Shown: positions 1-4,613 of the stretch, in pieces
Layout: each line of letters opens with the position of its first letter
How positions within the stretch are numbered: position 1 is the first letter of the stretch
Source of the DNA: Nitriliruptoraceae bacterium
GTDB lineage: Bacteria; Actinomycetota; Nitriliruptoria; Nitriliruptorales; Nitriliruptoraceae
NCBI GenBank assembly: GCA_007123425.1
Contig: SKLC01000201.1
Location: 1 to 7,558 of the forward strand
Length of the DNA stretch: 7,558 nucleotides
Direction of reading: 5' to 3'
Notes under the pieces: model-generated
Databases searched by the model: none
The model's input: the letters and a program-made list of their open reading frames with translations, nothing else
What the model was told of the DNA's origin: nothing
Position numbers and translations under genes: made by a program

Positions 1-273
1 GAGCGTCGCGACCACCGCGGTGGTCAGGGCCCACCGCCGCCGCTGACGATGGCGTGCGGAGCGGGCCACCAGGCGGTCGCGCACCTCGGTGGGCACCGAC
101 GGGGGCGCATCGGTGGCCAGGGCCAGCAGCTGGGGCGTGGCGGCGATCTCGGCGTGGTGGCCTCGGCAGCTCGCGCAGGTCGCCAGGTGGTGGGAGACGC
201 GCTCGGCCTGCTCGGGGGGCAGGCCGCCGAGCACGTACCCACCGAGGTCGTGGCGCAGCTCGCAGTCACCCAT
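1..273 (-). CDS. Zinc-finger anti-sigma factor (partial, runs off the left edge)
   Basis: Anti-sigma factors of this type hold an ECF sigma factor inactive at the membrane until a signal releases it. The first 91 residues are visible. They begin MGDCELRHDLGGYVLGG and carry the zinc-associated motif H29-x3-C33-x2-C36 (HLATCASC), with C4 or H8 available as a further ligand. This is the zf-HC2/ZAS fold seen in RslA- and RsrA-type proteins. A basic stretch at residues 74-80 is followed by hydrophobic W81-ALTTAVVATL, probably the start of a membrane helix that continues outside the window. The start overlaps the end of the upstream sigma gene by 8 bp, which implies translational coupling. I chose the second of two adjacent ATGs because GGGG lies 7 nt before it but only 4 nt before the first (276). 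The product class is clear; the signal sensed is unknown because the extracytoplasmic part is missing. Confidence 0.88.
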   Translation of the reverse strand, partial: MGDCELRHDLGGYVLGGLPPEQAERVSHHLATCASCRGHHAEIAATPQLLALATDAPPSVPTEVRDRLVARSARHRQRRRWALTTAVVATL

Positions 274-805
274 CATCGATCCCCAGCTCGTCGCAGGCGA
301 GCCGGAAGGCGCGCAGGGCGTAGAAGGTGCGCGACTTCACCGTGCCCAGCGGCACGCCCAGGCGGTCGGCGATCTCGTGCTGGGTCAGGCCGTGGACGTA
401 GGCGAGGTCGAGCACCTGTCGGTGGTCGTGGCTGAGGCGGTCCAGCGCGGCGCGCACCGCCTCGGCGCGCACCAGCTGCTCGAGCTCGTCCAGGGGGTCG
501 CCGACCTCGGGCAGGGGCGCCGTGGGGCGGCGACGGCGGCGATGGAGGTCGACCGCGGTGGTGCGCGCGATCGTGAACACCCAGGTGCGCACGCTGCCCC
601 GGCTGGGCTCGTAGCGCTGCGCCTGGCGCCACACCTTCAGCAGCACCGACTGGACGAGCTCCTCCGCCAGGGCGGGGTCGCCCAGGCGCCGCAGCCCGAA
701 GGCGTAGATCGGCCGGGCGAACGCGTCGTAGAGGGTCGTCATCGCCGCCTCGTCGCCGTGGGCGGCGCGCACGACCCGATCCACGTCGTCGGCCTCGGCC
801 CCCAC
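266..805 (-). CDS. ECF sigma-70 factor, SigL/SigK-like
   Basis: This alternative sigma factor directs RNA polymerase to a small stress or envelope regulon. The 179 residues contain sigma region 2 at about 24-93 (LYDAFARPIYAFGLRRLGD, then AEELVQSVLLKVWR and RTWVFTIARTTAVDLHRRR). Region 4 lies at about 116-170, with the helix-turn-helix QHEIADRLGVPLGTVKSR. There is no C-terminal extension, as is usual for a compact ECF factor controlled by a separate anti-sigma protein, and that gene overlaps its 3' end. The frame stays open upstream to 928, but I chose GTG at 805. GGGAGG lies just upstream (810-815, short 4-nt spacing), and residues from the longer frame are proline/arginine-rich with no family similarity. 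A probable promoter at 883-911 would also start transcription near 876, downstream of 928. The region 4 ending (SRTFYALRAFRLACDELG) resembles mycobacterial SigL from memory; the exact ECF group is not assigned. Confidence 0.92.
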   Translation of the reverse strand: MGAEADDVDRVVRAAHGDEAAMTTLYDAFARPIYAFGLRRLGDPALAEELVQSVLLKVWRQAQRYEPSRGSVRTWVFTIARTTAVDLHRRRRRPTAPLPEVGDPLDELEQLVRAEAVRAALDRLSHDHRQVLDLAYVHGLTQHEIADRLGVPLGTVKSRTFYALRAFRLACDELGIDDG

Positions 806-882
806 GCATCCTCCCGCACGGTCGGGGTGCCGGCATCGCGGCGAGCCTGGCGGCGGTGCCGGCGGCCTGGGTGTCAGTGAGG

Positions 883-911
883 CATACGCGCGCCGGGCGC
901 GCCAGGGTTCA
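883..911 (-). promoter_or_regulatory. Probable ECF-type autoregulatory promoter of the sigma gene
   Basis: On the minus strand TGAACC (911-906) is followed after 17 nt by CGTATG (888-883). TGAAC/GGAAC -35 elements with CGT-type -10 elements are the general ECF signature, and TGAACC with CGT is what I recall for mycobacterial SigL targets. The site lies upstream of the sigma gene in the right orientation, with transcription expected to start near 876 and leave a leader of about 70 nt. Autoregulation is usual for ECF sigma/anti-sigma operons. This is motif matching by eye, with no expression data. Confidence 0.6.
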
Positions 912-922
912 CGCGGGTCGTG

Positions 923-954
923 GGCCACCTCGCCCGCCCGGTGGGCGGGTGGCC
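923..954. repeat. GC-rich inverted repeat in the divergent sigma/groES-like spacer
   Basis: CCCGCCC (933-939) and GGGCGGG (943-949) form a perfect 7-bp dyad around a 3-nt centre. GGCC at 923-926 and 951-954 adds outer symmetry. It lies between the ECF promoter of the sigma gene and the -10 box of the groES-like gene, overlapping where the latter's -35 element would be. Both flanking genes point away from it, so it is not a terminator. It could be an operator, but dyads like this also arise by chance at this GC content. Confidence 0.35.
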
Positions 955-974
955 GAGGGCCCGGGGGCGAGCGG

Positions 975-980
975 TAGGCT
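975..980 (+). promoter_or_regulatory. -10 box TAGGCT for a leaderless groES-like transcript
   Basis: TAGGCT fits the actinobacterial TANNNT -10 pattern. It ends exactly 7 nt before the ATG at 988, so transcription should begin at or within a base of the start codon. No ribosome binding site precedes the ATG, which agrees with a leaderless message. No recognisable TTGAC-like -35 is present at the expected distance. Confidence 0.6.
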
Positions 981-987
981 GCTCGCC

Positions 988-1338
988 ATGAGCGCCACCG
1001 AACCGCACCCCCACGACGCCGATGACGTCCGCCGCAGCGTGGCCGTCCTCGGCGACCGCGTCCTGGTCGCCCCGCCCGACGACAGCGAGCGCAAGTCCAA
1101 GGGCGGGATCCTCATCCCCGCGACCGCCGAGTCCGTGGACCGCAAGGGGATCTGGGGCGAGACGATCGGGGTCGGCCCGCACGTGCGCCACGTGGGCACG
1201 GGGGACGAGATCCTGTATCTACCCGACGACGCGATCGAGGTGGACGTGCAGGGCGAGAGCTACCTGATCGTGCGGGAGCGCGACGTCCATGCGGTGGCCT
1301 CCACCCGTCGCGACGGGGCCACGGGCCTGTACCTGTGA
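988..1338 (+). CDS. GroES-like (Cpn10 family) co-chaperonin paralog
   Basis: The 116-residue protein belongs to the GroES/Cpn10 family, whose heptameric rings cap GroEL during protein folding in the cytoplasm. The core starts at about residue 19 (AVLGDRVLV). The region 33-48, rich in Ser, Lys and Gly and containing GGILIPA, matches the GroES mobile loop, where the hydrophobic tripeptide (here ILI) contacts GroEL. The C-terminal half (GETIGVGPHVRHVGTGDEIL, then SYLIVRERDVHAV) follows the family beta-barrel pattern. It differs from a housekeeping GroES by an 18-residue polar N-terminal extension, a C-terminal tail ending GATGLYL, and no groEL beside it. From memory, streptomycete GroES-family paralogs end in the same GLYL. 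I read it as an actinobacterial paralog, possibly serving a specialised chaperonin. The frame is open upstream to 856, but ATG 988 is supported by the leaderless -10 box. Confidence 0.87.
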   Translation: MSATEPHPHDADDVRRSVAVLGDRVLVAPPDDSERKSKGGILIPATAESVDRKGIWGETIGVGPHVRHVGTGDEILYLPDDAIEVDVQGESYLIVRERDVHAVASTRRDGATGLYL

Positions 1339-1343
1339 CGCGT

Positions 1344-1378
1344 GCGCCCGCCCGGGAGGCGGCTCGCCGGCCGGGCGC
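1344..1378 (+). terminator. Imperfect GC-rich hairpin after the groES-like gene
   Basis: GCGCCCG (1344-1350) pairs with CGGGCGC (1372-1378). After one C-C mismatch, CCGG (1352-1355) pairs with CCGG (1367-1370), leaving an 11-nt loop. It begins 5 nt after the stop codon and ends just before the next gene's -10 box, which suits a terminator separating the two genes. There is no T tract, as is common for GC-rich actinobacterial terminators, so this remains a structural guess. Confidence 0.45.
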
Positions 1379-1385
1379 GGGGACC

Positions 1386-1391
1386 TAGGCT
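1386..1391 (+). promoter_or_regulatory. -10 box TAGGCT of the aminotransferase gene
   Basis: The same TAGGCT hexamer as upstream of the groES-like gene is seen here. Transcription would start near 1398, giving a leader of about 22 nt that contains the CGAGGA ribosome binding site at about 1406-1411 ahead of GTG 1420. No clear -35 element is visible. The promoter suggests the aminotransferase is transcribed on its own rather than only by readthrough. Confidence 0.5.
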
Positions 1392-1419
1392 CACGTCCCC
1401 GTCGTCGAGGACCCGTCCC

Positions 1420-2514
1420 GTGTCCGATCAGATCGCCTCTGCCAGCGCCGCCGGCCCTCCGCCGGGCATGGCCGTGCGGCTCTCGTCCAACGAGTCGCCC
1501 TTCGGGCCCGCGCCCGCCGCGCTCGAGGCGATCCGGCGGGCCGCGGCCGAGGCCCATCTCTACCCCGACGACCAGGCCACCGCGCTGCGCGAGCGCCTCG
1601 CGGCCCACGAGGGCGTCGAGGCCGCACGGGTCGCGGTCGGCACCGGCTCCGCGGGGCTGCTCATGGACGCCGTCGCCCACGCCTGCCACGGCGCCGCGGC
1701 CCCGGGTGTGCTGGCCTTCGAGCAAGCCTTCGTCGTCTACCGGCTCGCAGCACGCAACGCCGGGGCCGCCTACCTCGAGGCGCCGACCGCGGGGCCGGCG
1801 AGCGGCGACGAGGACGGCTACGCCCGCGACGTCGGCGCGCTGCTGGACCTCGTGGACGCCGACACGCGGGTGGTGCTCATCGACAACCCCGGCAACCCCA
1901 CCGGGGCGCACCTGACCGGCGAGCAGCTCACGGCGCTCGTCGCCGGCCTGCCGGAGGACGTCACCGTCGTGGTGGACGAGGCCTACCACGACTTCGCCAC
2001 CGGCCAGCGGGGCTATGCCACGGTCGCCGAGCTGGGGCTGGCCCATCCGCGCCTGCTGGTGACCCGCACCTTCTCCAAGGCGCACGGGCTCGCCGGCGAG
2101 CGGGTGGGCTACGTGCTGGGCCCGCCCGGGCTCGTCGCCGAGCTGGATGCCTGGCGGGTGCGCTTCAACGTCACCCGAACCGCCCAGGCGGCCGCGATCG
2201 CCAGCCTCGACGAGCCGGCGCATGTGGCGGCCTGCATCCGGGGCACCCTCGAGGGCCGGGCCCGCATGGCGCACCACCTGCGTGGGCTGGGGGTCCCGGT
2301 CACCGAGGGGCTGGGCAACTTCGTCACCGTGGAGCTCGGCGAGCCCGCCGGCCCCGTGGTCGAGGCCTTCGCCGGCCACGGCGTGGGCGTGCGCCCGCTG
2401 GCGCCCTACGGCATGGATGAGCAGATCCGGGTGAGCGTGGGCACCCCGAGCGAGGTCGGGGCGTTCCTCGCCGCGGCCGACGAGGTGCTGGCCGAGGTGG
2501 CCTCCCGCCGCTGA
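1420..2514 (+). CDS. PLP-dependent aminotransferase, HisC/Pat type (fold type I)
   Basis: The 364-residue enzyme belongs to the histidinol-phosphate/aromatic aminotransferase group, which transfers an amino group through pyridoxal phosphate in the cytoplasm. Family landmarks appear in order: RLSSNESPFGPAP (20-32), YPDD (48-51), GTGSAG (74-79, cofactor phosphate site), NPGNPTG (156-162), DEAYHDF (186-192) and TFSKAHGLAGERVGY (217-231). K220 is the Schiff-base lysine and R228 follows it. IRVSVGT (336-342) supplies R337, the usual carboxylate-binding arginine. All catalytic residues are present and the length is normal, though the N-terminus before the NES motif is short. No his or aro genes are nearby, so the substrate (histidinol phosphate, phenylalanine/tyrosine or another) cannot be decided. 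GTG 1420 was chosen for its CGAGGA ribosome binding site; an in-frame GTG at 1342 would add 26 arginine/proline-rich residues across the putative terminator. Confidence 0.9.
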   Translation: MSDQIASASAAGPPPGMAVRLSSNESPFGPAPAALEAIRRAAAEAHLYPDDQATALRERLAAHEGVEAARVAVGTGSAGLLMDAVAHACHGAAAPGVLAFEQAFVVYRLAARNAGAAYLEAPTAGPASGDEDGYARDVGALLDLVDADTRVVLIDNPGNPTGAHLTGEQLTALVAGLPEDVTVVVDEAYHDFATGQRGYATVAELGLAHPRLLVTRTFSKAHGLAGERVGYVLGPPGLVAELDAWRVRFNVTRTAQAAAIASLDEPAHVAACIRGTLEGRARMAHHLRGLGVPVTEGLGNFVTVELGEPAGPVVEAFAGHGVGVRPLAPYGMDEQIRVSVGTPSEVGAFLAAADEVLAEVASRR

Positions 2515-2527
2515 CGCGGGGTCAGCG
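2509..2527. terminator. Perfect dyad spanning both stop codons of a convergent pair
   Basis: CGCTGAC (2509-2515), a 5-nt loop GCGGG and GTCAGCG (2521-2527) form a perfect 7-bp inverted repeat. The TGA of the aminotransferase (2512-2514) lies in one arm and the TGA of the transporter (2522-2524, opposite strand) in the other. Only 7 bp separate the two genes, so this is the only place for a shared bidirectional terminator. No T tract is present on either side. Confidence 0.5.
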
Positions 2528-3304
2528 CAGAAGCCCCAGTCCGGCCGAGGTCGCCACCGCGGTGCCGGCGACCAGGATCACCAGGGAGCTCACCAGGGGC
2601 AGCACGGCGCTCGCCCGACCTGCCAGCCCACCGTCCTCTGCCCGCCGTCGCAGCATCTCGCGGCCTGCCCGCGCGGCCACGCCGAACGCGGCGACGACGG
2701 CCGCCAGCCCCAGGCTGAACGCGGCGATCAGGGCGAGGCCGAAGGCCAGCTGGCCGGTGGCCAGCGCGGTGAGCAGCACCAGGAACGCCGACGGGCTGGG
2801 CAGCAGCCCACCGGCGACACCGATGAGCAGCAGACCCCGGCGGGAGAAGGGCGAGACGCCGGGCGGCAGGTGGTGGCTGTGCGCGTGGCCGTGCCCGCGG
2901 CGCAGGCGTGCCTGGCGGACCGACAGCCAGCCGCCGAGCCCCATCACCAGCAGCCCGGAGGCGAGCATCATCCACGGCGTGAGGGTCTCGACGCGCAGCG
3001 GACCGCGCAGCAGCAGGTCGAGGGCGAGCCCGAGGACCAGCACCGTGCCGGTGTGCATCCCCGCGACGACGATCCCAAGCGCCACGGCGTCGCGCCGCCG
3101 GCCCCGCCCCCCGGCGAAGTAGGCCGCGGCGATCGTCTTGCCGTGCCCCGGCGCGAGCGCGTGCAGCCCGCCGATCACGAGCGCGGCGGCGATCGCGACC
3201 AGCTGCACGCCCAGGGCCGCCTCCACCTCGATCAGCTGCGCGAAGCGCTCCTCGAGGCGGTCCGCGACCGCCTGGGCCAGGACCGGGCCGAGCGGCGGGC
3301 TCAC
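2522..3304 (-). CDS. NicO/RcnA-type nickel/cobalt transporter
   Basis: This polytopic membrane protein of 260 residues probably moves Ni(II) or Co(II) across the cytoplasmic membrane. The family signature HALAPGHGKT (48-57, H48 and H54) sits in the first strongly hydrophobic region, and a further conserved-looking histidine is H84 (GMHTGT). A cytoplasmic or loop stretch at 138-145 reads HGHAHSHH, a typical metal-binding histidine cluster. The second signature GGLLPSPSA (165-173) follows. I count about six hydrophobic segments, near 33-50, 74-98, 110-126, 157-182, 186-210 and 233-257. NicO/RcnA members include both importers and exporters, so direction is not decided. The GTG start overlaps the stop of the upstream secreted-protein gene by 4 bp (GTGA), so the two are almost certainly translated from one message. 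No metal-responsive repressor gene is visible nearby. Confidence 0.87.
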   Translation of the reverse strand: MSPPLGPVLAQAVADRLEERFAQLIEVEAALGVQLVAIAAALVIGGLHALAPGHGKTIAAAYFAGGRGRRRDAVALGIVVAGMHTGTVLVLGLALDLLLRGPLRVETLTPWMMLASGLLVMGLGGWLSVRQARLRRGHGHAHSHHLPPGVSPFSRRGLLLIGVAGGLLPSPSAFLVLLTALATGQLAFGLALIAAFSLGLAAVVAAFGVAARAGREMLRRRAEDGGLAGRASAVLPLVSSLVILVAGTAVATSAGLGLLR

Positions 3305-3987
3305 GACCCGCCGTCCCGGGTCAGGCGCCGGAAGGCCACCGGGACCCCCACCGCCAGCACGGCCACGGCGCCGAGCAGGACCGCGCGCGCCTGGCCGTCA
3401 CCGGCGCCGGCGATCGCCTCGATGTCGACCTCGTGCTCGGGCTGCTCGACGCTGAAGATCGCGAACGGGCCCGGCTCGCCGTCCTCGATCAGGCCGAAGG
3501 TGCGGTAGGCCTCGTTGACGTCGTGGAGCATCGTGATGCGGATCGTCGGCGACGCGACCGGGGCGGGGCAACGCACTCGCAGCCACGCCCCCTGCTCGAC
3601 CAGGTGCTGGGTGCTCGCCTGCTCGGTGCGGCAGGGCTCGCCGTCCTGCGTGACGACGATGTTGTCCATGACGTAGTCACGCAGCCGGTCGGAGGCCACC
3701 AGCTCCTCGACGTCCGCGCGCGGTGGCGCGACCTGGACGCTGGGATCCACGTACGCGGCGCTGGTGCCCGGCTCCAGCTCGCCCAGGTGCTCGCCCAGGG
3801 CGAGGTAGTCGTCGTAGGCGGCCTCCCAGCTCAGGGTCGCGACGTCGCCGTCGACCTCGAGCCAGGCGCGCGGCGGGGGGCCGAAGGGATGGGCCTGCAC
3901 CGCGGCGGGCACGGCGAGCAGGGCCAGCGTCGCCAGCGCGACGGCGCCGGGCACGCACCAGCGCCGGACGGGTGGGAGACAGGGCAT
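3301..3987 (-). CDS. Secreted, C-terminally anchored protein paired with the NicO transporter
   Basis: I do not recognise a named family with certainty. The 228 residues begin with a signal peptide (about 1-32; hydrophobic AVALATLALLAVPAAVQA), with likely cleavage after VQA so that the mature chain would start at H33 (HPFGPPPRAW). An extracytoplasmic domain of about 165 residues follows and includes LSWEAAYDDYLALGEHLGEL, one pair of cysteines (C119, C140) and few histidines (H128, H155, H185). A hydrophobic helix at about 202-219 and a short basic tail (RRLTRDGGS) anchor the C-terminus. The gene is fused by a 4-bp overlap to the nickel/cobalt transporter gene, so a role in binding or delivering metal outside the membrane is inferred. 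I chose ATG 3987 because a TACGAT -10 box ends exactly 7 nt before it; starts at 4020 and 3996 would fall upstream of or inside that box. Confidence 0.75.
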   Translation of the reverse strand: MPCLPPVRRWCVPGAVALATLALLAVPAAVQAHPFGPPPRAWLEVDGDVATLSWEAAYDDYLALGEHLGELEPGTSAAYVDPSVQVAPPRADVEELVASDRLRDYVMDNIVVTQDGEPCRTEQASTQHLVEQGAWLRVRCPAPVASPTIRITMLHDVNEAYRTFGLIEDGEPGPFAIFSVEQPEHEVDIEAIAGAGDGQARAVLLGAVAVLAVGVPVAFRRLTRDGGS

Positions 3988-3994
3988 GGGCGCC

Positions 3995-4000
3995 ATCGTA
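3995..4000 (-). promoter_or_regulatory. -10 box TACGAT for a leaderless secreted-protein/NicO transcript
   Basis: On the minus strand TACGAT (4000-3995) is followed by 7 nt and then the ATG at 3987. This is the same box-to-start distance as in the groES-like gene. No ribosome binding site precedes that ATG. Together these support leaderless transcription of the two-gene metal unit. No TTGAC-like -35 is seen 17 nt upstream. Confidence 0.55.
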
Positions 4001-4029
4001 CGGGGCGGTGCCCGCGCCACGGTCGTGGG

Positions 4030-4035
4030 TACCTT
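4030..4035 (+). promoter_or_regulatory. Possible -10 box TACCTT of the thioredoxin lipoprotein gene
   Basis: TACCTT fits TANNNT and would start transcription near 4042. That leaves about 5 nt before GTG 4047, or about 29 nt before CTG 4071 with the ribosome binding site GGAGGT inside the leader. It is 30 bp from the divergent -10 box of the metal unit, so the two promoters would lie close together. The evidence is the hexamer alone. Confidence 0.35.
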
Positions 4036-4046
4036 CCACGTCGTCG

Positions 4047-4580
4047 GTGCCCCGCTCTGGAGGTGGCTCGCTGTCGGCTCGAACCGCTGCCCTGCTGGTG
4101 CTCGCCCTGGTGCTGGCCGCCTGTGGGGGCTCAGACCGGCTCGACGTGCACGACGCCGAGCCGGTCGACCCGCCGCCGCGTGACGCGGAGCTCGTCGATG
4201 CGGGCTGGCCCGAGGCCGCCGCCTGGATCCGCCGCGAGGTGGACGAGGACCGGCCGGTGGTGATGAACATCCTCGCCTCGTGGTGCGAGCCCTGCAAGCG
4301 CGAGCTGCCGGTGCTCAACGCCGCGGCGGCCGACAACCCCGACATCGCCTTCCTCGGCATCGACCACATGGACCTGCGGGACAACGCGGAGCAGTTCCTC
4401 GAGGAGCACGAGGTCGACTTCCCGACCCTGTTCGACATCGAGGGGGACGTGGCCGCGGCGGTCGGCGGGCGGGCGATGCCCACGACCGCGTTCTTCGACG
4501 CCGACGGCCGGCTGGTGTCGCTGGCCAGCGGCGAGCTCTCGGAGTCCTCGCTCGAGGAGCGCCTCGACGAGATCCGCTGA
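4047..4580 (+). CDS. TlpA/ResA-like thioredoxin-fold lipoprotein
   Basis: This is an exported thiol-disulfide oxidoreductase tethered to the outer face of the membrane. From the GTG start it has 177 residues. The lipoprotein signal is hydrophobic LLVLALVLAAC with lipobox L23-A-A-C26. After a short linker comes the thioredoxin fold, with VVMNILASWCEPCKRELPVL (71-90), redox pair C80/C83 in WCEPC, and the cis-proline loop MPTT (144-147) before the final strands. This pattern is typical of TlpA/ResA proteins that reduce exported proteins or cytochrome c apoproteins. The start is uncertain: GTG 4047 lacks a ribosome binding site, whereas a perfect GGAGGT (4059-4064) lies 6 nt before an in-frame CTG at 4071, which would give 169 residues and a compact signal peptide. 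It is divergent from the secreted-protein/transporter unit, whose secreted member has two cysteines, so it may act on that protein. Confidence 0.87.
   Translation: MPRSGGGSLSARTAALLVLALVLAACGGSDRLDVHDAEPVDPPPRDAELVDAGWPEAAAWIRREVDEDRPVVMNILASWCEPCKRELPVLNAAAADNPDIAFLGIDHMDLRDNAEQFLEEHEVDFPTLFDIEGDVAAAVGGRAMPTTAFFDADGRLVSLASGELSESSLEERLDEIR
4059..4064 (+). promoter_or_regulatory. Strong ribosome binding site GGAGGT ahead of an in-frame CTG
   Basis: GGAGGT lies 6 nt before CTG 4071 and inside the reading frame if GTG 4047 is the start. The spacing is ideal, and the protein from CTG (MSARTAALLVLALVLAAC) would be a textbook lipoprotein signal peptide. This is the main evidence that the gene could use a CTG start. 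Confidence 0.45.
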
Positions 4581-4595
4581 CCCGGGCCGTCCGGG
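4581..4595. terminator. Short GC hairpin between convergent thioredoxin and HMG-CoA lyase genes
   Basis: CCCGG (4581-4585) and CCGGG (4591-4595) form a perfect 5-bp dyad with a 5-nt loop directly after the thioredoxin stop codon, within the 33-bp convergent gap. CCGTC (4587-4591) can alternatively pair with GACGG (4607-4611). Both stems are short and lack a T tract, so terminator function is tentative. Confidence 0.3.
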
Positions 4596-4613
4596 CGCGC
4601 TGCCGCGACGGGC

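Noticed and set aside
89..880. A 263-codon plus-strand open frame opposite the sigma/anti-sigma genes
   Set aside because: Sigma regions 2 and 4 and the zinc motif are on the minus strand; the plus-strand translation has no recognisable domain.
806..928. 41-residue N-terminal extension of the left sigma factor
   Set aside because: It would start upstream of the probable ECF promoter, is Pro/Arg-rich and has no sigma similarity. GTG 805 has GGGAGG just before it.
856..987. N-terminal extension of the groES-like protein to an in-frame GTG
   Set aside because: It would run through the ECF promoter and the dyad, and the -10 box ending 7 nt before ATG 988 supports the shorter form.
1219..2379. 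A 386-codon open frame on the minus strand opposite the aminotransferase
   Set aside because: Its translation is G/R/A/H-rich with no family pattern, whereas the plus strand carries all PLP aminotransferase motifs. It is a GC-rich shadow.
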